Below, one piece after another: positions 8,264 to 16,672 of a stretch of 64,000 bases of DNA (its first letter is position 1; each line of letters opens with the position of its first letter). Position numbers and translations under genes: made by a program. The stretch lies in the NCBI GenBank assembly GCA_963804595.1, contig CAWDQZ010000011.1, positions 1 to 64,000 on the forward strand. Direction: 5' to 3'. The notes under the pieces were generated by a model. That model was not told the DNA's origin. It saw only the letters and a program-made list of their open reading frames with translations, and did no database searches. This stretch comes from DASUPK01 sp963804595 (GTDB taxonomy: Bacteria; Actinomycetota; Thermoleophilia; Solirubrobacterales; 70-9).

Positions 8264-9820
8264 ATGGCTCGCAAATGGTGGACCCTGATCGCAGTCTCGG
8301 TGGCGACTTTCATGTTGCTGCTCGACATCACGGTCGTCAACGTCGCGCTGCCGTCGATCCGCGATGACCTCGGTGGGAGCTTCACCGACCTGCAGTGGGT
8401 GGTCGACGCGTACGCGCTCACTCTCGCCGCCCTGGTTCTGACGGCCGGCTCGCTGGCCGACCGGTTCGGGCGTAGGCGCCTTTTCGGGTGGGGTCTGGGC
8501 ATCTTCTCCGCAGCCTCGCTGCTCTGCGCCCTCGCTCCCGACCCGACCTTCCTCAACGTCGCCCGGGCGCTACAGGGCATCGGCGGCGCGGTGATGTTCG
8601 CCGTCTCCCTTGCGCTCTTGGCGCAGGAGTTCCCGGCCGGCCGGGAGCGCGCGAACGCCATGGGCATCTACGGCGCCTCGATCGGGGTGGCCGTCGCCAT
8701 CGGCCCGCTGGTCGGCGGCGCCCTCACCGACGGTCTCGGCTGGCGCTCGATTTTCTACCTGAACGTGCCGATCGGGCTCGCCGCGATCGCGGTCACCTAC
8801 TCCAGGCTGCGCGAGAGCCGCGACCCGAACGCGACCCGTGTGGACTGGCCAGGTGTGGCGACCTTCAGTGCCGCCCTCTTCATGCTGGTTCTGGCGCTCG
8901 TCCGCGGTAACGACGAGGGATGGGGCTCGCCCCTGATCGTCTCCCTGTTCGCAGGCTCCGCCGCCCTCTTGGCCGCCTTCCTGGCGATCGAGAGCCGCGT
9001 GCGCGAGCCGATGCTGCCGCTCGGTTTCTTCAAGCGGCCGGCTTTCACGGGAGTGCAGCTGGCGGCCTTCGCGATCTCCGCCTCGGCGTTCGCACTCTTC
9101 CTCTACCTCGGGCTCTACCTGCAGAACTACCTCGGCTACACGCCGCTGCAGGCCGGACTGCGCTACCTGCCGATCACGCTGGCCGCCTTCTTCCTCTCGC
9201 CTGTGGCCGCGATGCTCCTCACGAGGGTGCCGGCTCGGATCCTGCTCAGTGCCGGGCTCGCCGTCTCGGGCTCGGGGCTGCTGCTGATGTCCGGGATCAG
9301 CGCGGACTCGGAGTGGACGACGCTGCTCGGCGGCTTCCTGGTGCTCGGCGCGGGCGTCGGCCTCCTCAACCCGGTGATCGGGGACGTCGCGCTCAGCGTG
9401 GTCCCGAACGAGCGCAGCGGCATGGCCGCCGGAATCAACGACACCTTCCGCCAGGTCGGTGTCGCGGTCGGGGTTGCCATCTGGGGCGCGGTCTTCGTCG
9501 CCCAGGGTGCCGCGAAGGTGAGCGACCTGACGGCCGGCACGGCCACGGCAACCGGCGACCACCCCCGCCAGCTTGTCGAGGCCGCCTCGTCGGGCAGCCT
9601 CCACCAGGCGCTGGCGTCGGTGCCGCAGCAGGCTCAGCCGGCAGTCGAGCACGCGGCGCGCGAGGGCTTCCTGGCGGGAGTCAACGACGTGCTCACGCTC
9701 GGCGGCATGGTCTGCATCGCCGGCGCGGCGCTCGCCCTCTGGCTGGTCCGTGAGCGGGACATCGAGCGCGAGCCGCTCGAGTCCGCCCCCGCAGTCACCC
9801 CCGTGCCCGTCACGGAGTAG
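8264..9820 (+). CDS. MFS efflux transporter, DHA2 family (14 TM)
   Basis: The 518-residue protein starts after a perfect AAGGAGG ribosome-binding site. It has the DHA2 (EmrB/QacA) N-terminal motif LLDITVVNVALPSI, motif A (GSLADRFGRRRLFGWG), an RALQGIGGAVMF segment and about 14 hydrophobic helices. Motif C-like GPLVGGALTDGLGWRSIFYLNVPIG marks a proton-coupled drug exporter. It is divergent from the sigma factor gene. A strong hairpin at 9831-9858 separates it from crcB. The substrate cannot be predicted. Confidence 0.9.
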   Translation: MARKWWTLIAVSVATFMLLLDITVVNVALPSIRDDLGGSFTDLQWVVDAYALTLAALVLTAGSLADRFGRRRLFGWGLGIFSAASLLCALAPDPTFLNVARALQGIGGAVMFAVSLALLAQEFPAGRERANAMGIYGASIGVAVAIGPLVGGALTDGLGWRSIFYLNVPIGLAAIAVTYSRLRESRDPNATRVDWPGVATFSAALFMLVLALVRGNDEGWGSPLIVSLFAGSAALLAAFLAIESRVREPMLPLGFFKRPAFTGVQLAAFAISASAFALFLYLGLYLQNYLGYTPLQAGLRYLPITLAAFFLSPVAAMLLTRVPARILLSAGLAVSGSGLLLMSGISADSEWTTLLGGFLVLGAGVGLLNPVIGDVALSVVPNERSGMAAGINDTFRQVGVAVGVAIWGAVFVAQGAAKVSDLTAGTATATGDHPRQLVEAASSGSLHQALASVPQQAQPAVEHAAREGFLAGVNDVLTLGGMVCIAGAALALWLVRERDIEREPLESAPAVTPVPVTE

Positions 9821-9830
9821 CGGACTTACG

Positions 9831-9858
9831 GCCCGGCGGCTCTGCGGAGCCGCCGGGC
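9831..9858 (+). terminator. Transcription terminator hairpin after the MFS gene
   Basis: A perfect 12-bp stem (9831-9842 with 9847-9858) closes a TGCG tetraloop, starting 10 nt after the MFS stop codon. No T run follows. Its position between the pump gene and the fluoride riboswitch supports a terminator role. Confidence 0.7.
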
Positions 9859-9882
9859 CGGCCCGGCTAGACTCCGCGCTCC

Positions 9883-9936
9883 GAGCGATGAGGCTCGCTC
9901 TATAACCGCGGTCCAGAGCCGCTGATGGCCTCTACC
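9883..9936 (+). promoter_or_regulatory. Fluoride riboswitch (crcB motif)
   Basis: The leader of crcB matches the fluoride riboswitch in sequence and fold. It contains GAGCGATGAGGCTCGCTC (P1: GAGCG with CGCTC), an unpaired TATAA linker, a GCGG/CCGC stem, and the diagnostic CTGATGGCCTCTAC 3' segment. The GAGGC of the first loop can pair with GCCTC of the 3' segment to form the pseudoknot. The Thermotoga petrophila aptamer used in structural work ends with the same TGATGGCCTCTAC string. The crcB start codon is 28 nt downstream, so control of crcB in response to fluoride is expected. Confidence 0.93.
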
Positions 9937-9964
9937 CCAGTAACTCAACAGAGGTGGAGGTCAG

Positions 9965-10321
9965 ATGACGACGCTCATGGTTGCCGCGGGTGGATTGATC
10001 GGTGTGATGGGCCGCTACGGGCTGACGCGGCTGACGATCCACCACGAGTCCCTGCTCTGGATGACCGCCGCGATCAACATCAGCGGCTCCTTCGCGCTCG
10101 GGATGCTCACCGCCGCGGGGTGGTTCTCCCGGGACGTGCGCGAGGGGCTCGGGGTTGGCCTGCTCGGAGGGTTCACGACGTTCTCGACCTTCTCCGTGCA
10201 GGCCGTCCTGGACGTCGACGCGGGTGAGCCGCGGCGGGCCGCCGCCTACGTCGCCATCTCCATCGTCGGCGGGATCGCCGCTGCGACGGCCGGCTACGTC
10301 CTCGGCCGGCGCCTGGCCTAG
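9965..10321 (+). CDS. crcB: Fluoride ion channel CrcB/FluC
   Basis: The 118-residue, four-helix protein has the family hallmarks: an early GGLIGVMGRYG motif, the asparagine in AAINISGSFALG, and the signature GGFTTFSTFS that lines the fluoride pathway. It works as a dual-topology dimer that lets fluoride leave the cell. GAGGTGGAGG precedes the ATG. The upstream fluoride riboswitch makes the assignment very firm. Only one crcB is present here, although many actinobacteria carry two adjacent copies. Confidence 0.96.
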   Translation: MTTLMVAAGGLIGVMGRYGLTRLTIHHESLLWMTAAINISGSFALGMLTAAGWFSRDVREGLGVGLLGGFTTFSTFSVQAVLDVDAGEPRRAAAYVAISIVGGIAAATAGYVLGRRLA

Positions 10322-10326
10322 GCCCG

Positions 10327-10779
10327 TTACTCGACCCGGGTGTACAGGAGATCGAAGTCGGTCCGCCAGCCGTCGCCCTCGTCGATTTCCCAGCGGCCGT
10401 CGATCGTGTTGCCGTCCTCGGAGATCTTCCCCGTGAAGCGCTGGTTGAAGGGCTCGCCCTCGCGGCGGAGCGTCCACTCGCCGGCGCCGATCGTCATCTC
10501 GTAGACGCGGCAGACGTTCCGGTCGTCCGTGTAGAGCTGGAAGTAGGTGCCCTTGGCGGCATCGCAGCCCATCATGCAGACGCTGTCCGGGGCCTCCGGC
10601 ATCTCGACCGTCGAGCGCTCGACCAGGAGCCGGTTGTCGCTGCCCTCGAGCCACGCGAAGACCGCCCGAACCTCGCCCGGCCAGGGGTCGCCGCCCGGAG
10701 GGGTCGCGGTCTGGGTCCACTCCCCGACGAGGACCTCCATCTCCCTGAGTGCCTGCTCTGCCGTCGGTTGATCGATCAT
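10327..10779 (-). CDS. DUF1579-like protein
   Basis: The 150-residue soluble protein has a beta-rich pattern ending in RFTGKISEDGNTIDGRWE, a motif shared by DUF1579 and related lipocalin/nitrobindin-like proteins. It also has VGEWTQT near the start and SVCMMGCDAAKGTYFQLYTD in the middle. It probably binds a small hydrophobic molecule or acts as a stress protein; no catalytic residues are evident. It is convergent with crcB. Confidence 0.6.
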   Translation of the reverse strand: MIDQPTAEQALREMEVLVGEWTQTATPPGGDPWPGEVRAVFAWLEGSDNRLLVERSTVEMPEAPDSVCMMGCDAAKGTYFQLYTDDRNVCRVYEMTIGAGEWTLRREGEPFNQRFTGKISEDGNTIDGRWEIDEGDGWRTDFDLLYTRVE

Positions 10780-10838
10780 CGCGCCCTCCTTCAGCTCTTC
10801 GAGACCACGTGCTCGAGCGCATACCCGATAATCCCCGA

Positions 10839-11294
10839 ATGAACGAGGACCGGGACCACGCGATCGCGCGGGAGATCATCGACCAGAGCTTCTACATGGT
10901 GGTCGCTACCGCCGACTCGTCAGGCCAGCCCTGGGCCTCGCCCGTCTACTACGCGTCCTCCGGCTACCGGGACTTCTTCTGGATCTCGCAGCCCGACGCC
11001 CAGCATTCCGAGAACCTGCGCGAGCGCCGAGAGGTCGGGATCGTGATCTTCGACTCCACTGTGAAGCCCGGCACGGGTCAGGGGGTCTACATCCTCGGTG
11101 TCGCGCGCGAGCTGCCCGCCCATGAGACCGGCGAGGGGGTCGAGATCTACTCGAAGCGGTCGGTGGGCCACGGATCGGACGAGCTGACCGTGGAAGACGT
11201 GAGCCCGCCGGCGCGCCACCGCCTCTTCCAGGCGACCGCGGAGGCCATCTATGTACTGGACGAGCACGATCACCGCGTCGAGGTCAGCCTCTGA
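10839..11294 (+). CDS. Pyridoxamine 5'-phosphate oxidase-like (FMN/F420 split-barrel) protein
   Basis: The 151-residue protein starts at ATG 10839 and has the split-barrel core: SFYMVVATADSSGQPWASPVYY, FFWISQPDAQHSENLRE and VGIVIFDS. These are the strands that bind FMN, haem or F420 in the PNPOx-like superfamily. Full-length PNPOx is longer, so the substrate is open. Its stop codon overlaps the start of the quinone oxidoreductase gene, so the two are coupled. Confidence 0.75.
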   Translation: MNEDRDHAIAREIIDQSFYMVVATADSSGQPWASPVYYASSGYRDFFWISQPDAQHSENLRERREVGIVIFDSTVKPGTGQGVYILGVARELPAHETGEGVEIYSKRSVGHGSDELTVEDVSPPARHRLFQATAEAIYVLDEHDHRVEVSL

Positions 11295-12232
11295 AGGCGG
11301 TCGTCGCTCGTGAGCTCGGCGGCCCCGACGTCCTCGAGTTCCGGGAGGTCGAGCGGCCGGAGCCGGTCCAAACGGAAGTGGTGGTCCGGGTCACTGCCGC
11401 CGGCATCAACCCGGTCGACTGGAAGACCCGGCGCTACGGCGGTAACCCGAAGGCCGTGGGGGAACCGCCCTTCATCCTCGGCTGGGACATCGCGGGGGTG
11501 GTCGAGGAGACGGCCGACCGCGTGCAGCGCTTCGCCGTAGGAGATCGGGTCTTCGGCATGCCCTGGTTTCCGCGCCTGGCGCGGGGCTACGCGGAGTACG
11601 TCGCCTCGCCGGCGCGCCAGCTCGCACGGACCCCGGATGGGCTAACCGACGAGCAGGCTGCCGGCCTGCCGCTGGCCGGGCTGACCGCCTGGCAGTCATT
11701 GGTGGACCTGGCCGAAGTGGGGGAGGGCGACCGCGTCCTGGTCCACGCCGCCGCCGGCGGGGTCGGCCACCTGGCCGTGCAGATCGCCAAGGCGCGAGGC
11801 GCCTACATGATCGGCACCGCACGCGCCGACAAGCACGACCACCTGCGGGACCTCGGCGTCGACGAGCCCATCGACTACACGACGAGGCCCTTCGAGGACG
11901 TCGTCTTCGATCTCGACATCGTGCTCGACGGGGTTGGCGGGGACGACTACGGCCTCCGCTCCCTGGAGGTGCTCCGCGATGGAGGTCTGCTCATCGTCCT
12001 GCCCGGCGGGGTGACCGAGAAGGTGGCCGCCGCCGCGGATCAGCAGTCGAAGCGGGCCGAGGGCATCCAGGTCGAGCCCGACTACTGCGCGCTCGAGTCG
12101 ATGGCCGCCCTGGTCGACGAGGGCAAGCTCACCGTGACGATCGATGAGACATTTCCCCTCGCCGAGGCCGCGGAGGCGCATGCGCGCCTCGAGGACGGCC
12201 GCGCGAGGGGCAAGATCGTGCTGTTGCCCTGA
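11291..12232 (+). CDS. NADP-dependent zinc-free MDR oxidoreductase (quinone oxidoreductase-like)
   Basis: The protein has the quinone-oxidoreductase N-domain (AGINPVDWKTR, GWDIAGVVEE), the Rossmann motif AAAGGVGHLAVQIAK and a C-terminal ARGKIVL segment. No zinc ligands are visible. Homology begins at the very first residues encoded from CTG 11291 (KAVVARELGGPDVLEFREVE). That CTG overlaps the TGA of the preceding gene, and the first ATG/GTG in frame (11378) would delete the first strand. CTG is therefore the best start. It probably reduces quinones or enals with NADPH. Confidence 0.85.
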   Translation: MKAVVARELGGPDVLEFREVERPEPVQTEVVVRVTAAGINPVDWKTRRYGGNPKAVGEPPFILGWDIAGVVEETADRVQRFAVGDRVFGMPWFPRLARGYAEYVASPARQLARTPDGLTDEQAAGLPLAGLTAWQSLVDLAEVGEGDRVLVHAAAGGVGHLAVQIAKARGAYMIGTARADKHDHLRDLGVDEPIDYTTRPFEDVVFDLDIVLDGVGGDDYGLRSLEVLRDGGLLIVLPGGVTEKVAAAADQQSKRAEGIQVEPDYCALESMAALVDEGKLTVTIDETFPLAEAAEAHARLEDGRARGKIVLLP

Positions 12233-12238
12233 GGGCGG

Positions 12239-12814
12239 CTACTCGGCCCGCTCGTAGATCTGCACCCGGATGCCGTCGGAACCGACGCCGCGGTCCTCGA
12301 CCAGCTTCAGCTTCCGCCGCGGGAAGCCGCCGCCGAACAGCCGCTTGCCAGGACCGAGGATCGTCGGGAAGACCATCAGGTTCCACTGGTCGACCAGATC
12401 GTTCTCGATCAGCGTCTGCACCAGGGTCCCGCTGCCCGCGACCTGGATGTCGCCCTCGTACTCATCCTTGACCTTCCCGACCTCCTCGGGAACGTTCTCG
12501 GAGATCACCTGCGAGTTGTGCCACTCGGGATCGGTCAGAGTGGTCGAGACGACGTACTTGGGCATCGTGTTGAACTTGTCGGCGAAGCCCGCCTCGTCCT
12601 CTCGCTCCGGCCACGCAGCCGCGAAGCCCTCGAAGGTCACCCGGCCGAGCAGGAGCGCGTCGGATGCCATCAGCTCGTCGAGCTTGAACTGGTCGCCGTC
12701 CTGGCCGCGGTCGTACTCGAAGCTCCAGCCGCCGTACTCGTAGTTCTCGGATCCCCCCGGATCCTCGATCACGCCGTCGAGGCTGATGAATTCGGTCACC
12801 ACAACTTTCCCCAT
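12239..12814 (-). CDS. Dihydrofolate reductase-like (RibD C-terminal domain) protein
   Basis: The 191-residue protein begins MGKVVVTEFISLDGVIEDPGG and has LLLGRVTFEGFAAAWP, a VAGSGTLVQTL cofactor loop and VFPTILGPGKRLF. These are hallmarks of the DHFR/RibD-C superfamily found as stand-alone YyaP/YqjY-type reductases. The start at 12814 is preceded by a strong GGAGGA site. The substrate is unknown; a second member lies at 16147-16671. Confidence 0.85.
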   Translation of the reverse strand: MGKVVVTEFISLDGVIEDPGGSENYEYGGWSFEYDRGQDGDQFKLDELMASDALLLGRVTFEGFAAAWPEREDEAGFADKFNTMPKYVVSTTLTDPEWHNSQVISENVPEEVGKVKDEYEGDIQVAGSGTLVQTLIENDLVDQWNLMVFPTILGPGKRLFGGGFPRRKLKLVEDRGVGSDGIRVQIYERAE

Positions 12815-12870
12815 CGTTCTTCCTCCTGTTCGTTCGAAGTCAGTGGTCAAGACCGCCGGGGCGGCGAGAA

Positions 12871-13329
12871 CTAATCGCGGGCGAGGCGCTCGGCGAGGCG
12901 CTCGAAGAAGCCTGACCAGCCCTTCTTGGCGGGCTCGATCTGCTCGGGAGGCATCGGGCCGATCTGGGTGAAGAGCATGTCAGTACGTCCGTCGCCGCTG
13001 TCGGTGAGGACGACGGTGCAAACCGCGTACTCGTCCTGATCCGGCTCATCCGTGATGGTGAAGACGAGCCGCTCAGGCTCTTCGACCTCGAGGAACTCGC
13101 CGTCCCAATAGATCGCACCGCGAGCCGCGTTCATGACGAGGCTCCAGCGGCCGCCGGGACGCACGTCCATGGCGACGGTCTCCAGCGGGATCTCGGCCGT
13201 ATCTCCGCCATACCAGTCGGCGAAGCGCTCCGGCTCGGTCCACTCGCGCCAGACATCCTCGCGAGGCGCCTCGAAGGTCCAGCTGATCACGATCTCGGAG
13301 CTGCCGTTGCCGTCCGGTGTCTCAGCCAT
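12871..13329 (-). CDS. SRPBCC/AHSA1-domain protein
   Basis: The 152-residue START-like fold begins with VISWTFEAPREDVWREWTEPE and ends with GWSGFFERLAERLA, the classic AHSA1 borders. Its start overlaps the upstream ArsR-type regulator gene by 8 bp. This ArsR-AHSA1 pair is common in actinobacteria, where the AHSA1 partner is thought to bind hydrophobic ligands. The specific role is not known. Confidence 0.88.
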   Translation of the reverse strand: MAETPDGNGSSEIVISWTFEAPREDVWREWTEPERFADWYGGDTAEIPLETVAMDVRPGGRWSLVMNAARGAIYWDGEFLEVEEPERLVFTITDEPDQDEYAVCTVVLTDSGDGRTDMLFTQIGPMPPEQIEPAKKGWSGFFERLAERLARD

Positions 13330-13660
13330 GGGTGGTCTCCCGTGAGGCGCTCTTCAGCCGTCTTTCCATCCGCTCGAAGCCACCCTCCCAGAAAGTCCTG
13401 TAGCCATCAACCCAGTCGGCGATCTCCTTCAGCGGGCCGCCCCTGAGGTGCGCAGGGCGGAGTTGGGCGGTGCGGCCCCGGGTGACCAGGCCGGCGCCCT
13501 CCAGCACCTTGAGGTGCTTGGAGACGGCCTGGATCGAGACCGGGAAGGGCCTGGCGAGCTCGCTCACAGTCGCGTCGCCCTCGGCGAGACGCTGAAGGAT
13601 CGCCCTGCGGGTGGGATCGGCGAGGGCGGCGAAGGTGCGATCGAGCTGCGCTGCGGTCAT
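13322..13660 (-). CDS. ArsR-family winged-helix repressor
   Basis: The 112-residue protein carries LDRTFAALADPTRRAILQRL and a full HTH (VSELARPFPVSIQAVSKHLKVL) followed by the wing GLVTRGRTAQLRP. No cysteine metal site is visible, so it is the non-metal subclass that pairs with AHSA1 proteins. It probably represses its own operon; the promoter would be in the 165-bp gap shared with the divergent FAD oxidase gene. Confidence 0.9.
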   Translation of the reverse strand: MTAAQLDRTFAALADPTRRAILQRLAEGDATVSELARPFPVSIQAVSKHLKVLEGAGLVTRGRTAQLRPAHLRGGPLKEIADWVDGYRTFWEGGFERMERRLKSASRETTHG

Positions 13661-13825
13661 GGCGTCGTATTAAACCAGATGGTTGAATACGGCTCTCGTG
13701 CCGGCCGGCGCCCGATGAGTTTCCGAGCCTGAAGCCGTCTTCTTGGAGACGGGAAACGGTCACATTTCGGTGCCGGAAATCGTCCTAGAGTCGAAAAGTC
13801 ACGTTCAACGCAGAAGGGGCCACCA

Positions 13826-15211
13826 ATGTCGCCATCACCGCAGCAGTCCACCGACGTCCCGACGGATGAGCTTCGCTCGCAGCTCGACGGAGAGCTGATC
13901 ACCCCCGAGGACGACGCCTACGACGAGGCTCGCCAGGTCTTCTTCAAGGGAATCGACCGGCGACCGCTGGCGGTCGCGAGGGCCGCCGGCGCCGAAGACG
14001 TCGCGAGGGTCGTGACTGCCGCCCGGGAGACCGGCCTTGAGCTCGCGGTCCGCAGTGGTGGCCACAGCCGCCCGGGCTACGGCACCTCCGACGGCGGCCT
14101 GGTCCTTGACCTCTCCGGGATGAACGCCGTCGAGATCGACGGCGACCGACAGACCGCCACGGTCGAGACCGGTGCGACCGCCGGGCAGTACACGAACGCC
14201 ACGAGCGAGCGGGGCCGCGTCACCGGCCTGGGCGACACGGGTTCGGTCGGAATCGGCGGGATCACCCTCGCCGGCGGCATCGGGTTTCTGGCGCGGAAGA
14301 ACGGCCTGACGATCGACAACCTGCTCTCGGCCCAGGTGGTCACCGCCGACGGTGAGATCGTGGAGGTGAGCGAGGAGTCTGAGCCCGAGCTCTTCTGGGC
14401 GATCCGCGGTGGAGAGTCGAACTTCGGCGTCGCCACCCGGCTGCGGCTGCGGCTGGACGAGGTCTCGGAGATCGTCGGCGGGATGCTGATCCTGCCCGCA
14501 ACGCCCGAGACGATCACCGGCTTCCTCGAGGCGGCCGATGCCGCGCCAGAGGAGCTCTCGACGATCGCGAACGTGATGATCGCGCCCCCGATGCCGTTCA
14601 TCCCGGAGGCGGTGCACGGCAAGCCGGTGATCATGGGGCTGGCTGCCTACGTCGGCCCGGCCGAGAGGGCCGATCAGGTGCTGGCCCCGTTCCGCGGGCT
14701 CGCCGAGCCGCTCGCCGACATGCTGAGGCCGATGCGCTACCCGGAGCTCTTCGAGGGCCCAGAGCCGGAGGTCCGGTTCACGGCCGGCACCAACTTCTTC
14801 GCCGACTCACTCGACGCGGGGGCTGCTGGAGCGATCCTCGAGCAGCTGCCGAAGTCGACGGCGATGATGAAGGCCGTCCAGCTGCGGGTGCTCGGCGGCG
14901 CCATGGCGCGGGTGCCGAACGACGCCACAGCCTTCGCCCATCGTGACCGGAAGCTGATGGTCAACGTCGCGGCGATGTACATGGATGAGGCCGAGACGGA
15001 CGCGCACCAGGCCTGGGTCGACGGACTTGGCGAGTCGATCGGCAAGAACGGGGCGGGCGGCTACGTCGGCTTCCTCGGGGACGAGGACGAGGAGACCCTG
15101 CGCGCGGCCTACCCCGGCGGTAACTGGGAGCGGCTGCGTGGCTTGAAGCGACGCTACGACCCGGACAACCTCTTCCGCCTCAACCACAACATTCCGCCGG
15201 CCGACGGCTGA
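13826..15211 (+). CDS. FAD-binding oxidoreductase (PCMH + berberine-bridge C-terminus)
   Basis: The PCMH-type FAD domain (about residues 45-215) includes RSGGHSRPGYG, where H80 is the probable 8-alpha-histidyl FAD link, and LAGGIGFLARKNGLT. The C-terminal berberine-bridge-like segment ends RYDPDNLFRLNHNIPP. The cysteine that makes the second flavin bond in bicovalent members is absent (GDTGSVGIGG). It probably oxidises a sugar, alcohol or aromatic metabolite with O2. The 461-residue length is normal. Confidence 0.87.
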   Translation: MSPSPQQSTDVPTDELRSQLDGELITPEDDAYDEARQVFFKGIDRRPLAVARAAGAEDVARVVTAARETGLELAVRSGGHSRPGYGTSDGGLVLDLSGMNAVEIDGDRQTATVETGATAGQYTNATSERGRVTGLGDTGSVGIGGITLAGGIGFLARKNGLTIDNLLSAQVVTADGEIVEVSEESEPELFWAIRGGESNFGVATRLRLRLDEVSEIVGGMLILPATPETITGFLEAADAAPEELSTIANVMIAPPMPFIPEAVHGKPVIMGLAAYVGPAERADQVLAPFRGLAEPLADMLRPMRYPELFEGPEPEVRFTAGTNFFADSLDAGAAGAILEQLPKSTAMMKAVQLRVLGGAMARVPNDATAFAHRDRKLMVNVAAMYMDEAETDAHQAWVDGLGESIGKNGAGGYVGFLGDEDEETLRAAYPGGNWERLRGLKRRYDPDNLFRLNHNIPPADG

Positions 15212-15220
15212 GCCTCTGGA

Positions 15221-15655
15221 TCAGAGCCAGCTGACGCCGGCTCGCGTCGACGCCTTGGCGTAGGCGGCGGGCCCGAGCGTCCCGTCGCGCTGCGCCTCGG
15301 CGAGGTCGCGGAAAAACTGGTCGAAGCCGCCGGGGATGAAGGCGACCAGCTCGCGTCCGACGCCGGGCTCCACCCGGCGCTGGGCATGGGGGACGCCACG
15401 CGGGGCGAAGATCGCGTCCCCGGGCCCGAGCCTGTGCTCCGCTTCCCCGAGCGTGATGATGTGCTCGCCCTCCACGATGTAGAAGAGCTCGTGCTCGCGG
15501 CTGTGGACGTGGAGGGGAGTGTCGGAGATCGGCTCGACCTCCTCGATCACCGTCATCGCGCCGCCGGAATCCTCGGCGCTCACCCGGACGACGACCGTGA
15601 TCTCGCCGAACGTGAGTCGCTCCTCACGCAGTCCACCACTCGCTGCGTCACCCAC
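15221..15655 (-). CDS. Cupin-domain protein
   Basis: The 144-residue single cupin has motif 1 (PLHVHSREHELFYIVEGE, giving His-x-His and Glu metal ligands) and motif 2 (GDAIFAPRGVPHAQRR). The C-terminal tail PGGFDQFFRDLAEAQ resembles the quercetin-dioxygenase-like small cupins. The GTG start at 15655 is inferred. It is convergent with the FAD oxidase gene. The substrate is unknown. Confidence 0.85.
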   Translation of the reverse strand: MGDAASGGLREERLTFGEITVVVRVSAEDSGGAMTVIEEVEPISDTPLHVHSREHELFYIVEGEHIITLGEAEHRLGPGDAIFAPRGVPHAQRRVEPGVGRELVAFIPGGFDQFFRDLAEAQRDGTLGPAAYAKASTRAGVSWL

Positions 15656-15686
15656 GGCACGGACGATAGTGGCGTAGGGTCAGCCC

Positions 15687-16058
15687 ATGATCGACCACGT
15701 CGGAGTGAACGTCTCGGACTACGAGCGCAGCCGCGGCTTCTACGAGCAGGCGCTCGAGCCGCTCGGCTACTCGCTGCTGATGGAGCCGGTGGACGGGCAT
15801 GGCGGATTCGGCCGCGAGGGCAAGCCGGACTTCTGGATCTCCGGGCTGCGGGAGCCGACCACGGAGAACGTCCATGTCGCCCTCGTCGCTCCCGACCGCG
15901 CGACCGTCGATGCGTTCCACGCCGCTGCGCTCGAGGCCGGCGGGACGGACAACGGGGAGCCGGGTCTCCGCGAGCACTACCACCCGACCTACTACGGCGC
16001 CTTCGTCCGCGACCCCGACGGCAACAACATCGAGGTCGTCTGCCACAAGCCTGAATAA
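15687..16058 (+). CDS. VOC-family (glyoxalase/bleomycin-resistance-like) protein
   Basis: The 123-residue single-module VOC protein begins MIDHVGVNVSDYERSRGFYEQAL and ends YGAFVRDPDGNNIEVVCH. The metal-ligand His near the start and Glu in NNIEVV are in place. It is divergent from the cupin gene. It may act on a small electrophile or be a binding protein. Confidence 0.87.
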   Translation: MIDHVGVNVSDYERSRGFYEQALEPLGYSLLMEPVDGHGGFGREGKPDFWISGLREPTTENVHVALVAPDRATVDAFHAAALEAGGTDNGEPGLREHYHPTYYGAFVRDPDGNNIEVVCHKPE

Positions 16059-16146
16059 GGGCGCGGCTCGCGTCGTGACGGTGCCGGCCCGATGAGTTTC
16101 CGGCGCTCCAGTCGTCTGTAGTTCGAGATCCCGAAGGAGGGCAGCG

Positions 16147-16671
16147 ATGCAGATCCGGACGCGCATGTGCACGAGCCTCGACGGCTACATCTCCAACGAG
16201 GACGGCCTGCCCGTGCAGCTCTCCGACCCGGAATGGGATCCCGAGGCGTACGGGTTCGTGGAGCTTCAGGCAAACAGCGACGCGGTCTTGATGGGACACA
16301 CGACACTCATGCCAGCGCTCGAGGTCGCCGACCAATGGCCGTGGTCGGACGTCGATGTGTTCGTGCTCGCGTCGGAGCGCCCAGCCCGGACTCCCGATGA
16401 GGTCGTGATCGAGAGTGATCCCGAGCGGCTGCTGGAGCGCGTCCGCGAGGCCAATCGCGGCGGGGATGTCCACCTGATCGGCGGTCCGACCACGATCGAG
16501 ACGTTCCGGAAGCTCGGCGAGATCGACGAGTTCGGGCTCGTCGTCCTTCCGATCCTGATCGGCACGGGCATGCAACTGACGCCTGCCCTTGAGACCGAGA
16601 AGCGGCTGGAGCTGAAGAGCCAGCGAGTCCTTCCGAAGGGCGCCGTCGAGCTGATCTACGGCGCTCCCTGA
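16147..16671 (+). CDS. Dihydrofolate reductase-like (RibD C-terminal domain) protein
   Basis: The 174-residue protein begins MQIRTRMCTSLDGYISNEDG and contains AVLMGHTTL, DVHLIGGPTTIETF and LVVLPILIGTGMQLTP, the nucleotide and substrate loops of the RibD-C/DHFR-like family. AAGGAGGGC precedes the ATG. It is 1 bp from the next FAD oxidase gene, so the two probably form an operon. Confidence 0.85.
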   Translation: MQIRTRMCTSLDGYISNEDGLPVQLSDPEWDPEAYGFVELQANSDAVLMGHTTLMPALEVADQWPWSDVDVFVLASERPARTPDEVVIESDPERLLERVREANRGGDVHLIGGPTTIETFRKLGEIDEFGLVVLPILIGTGMQLTPALETEKRLELKSQRVLPKGAVELIYGAP

Positions 16672-16672
16672 G

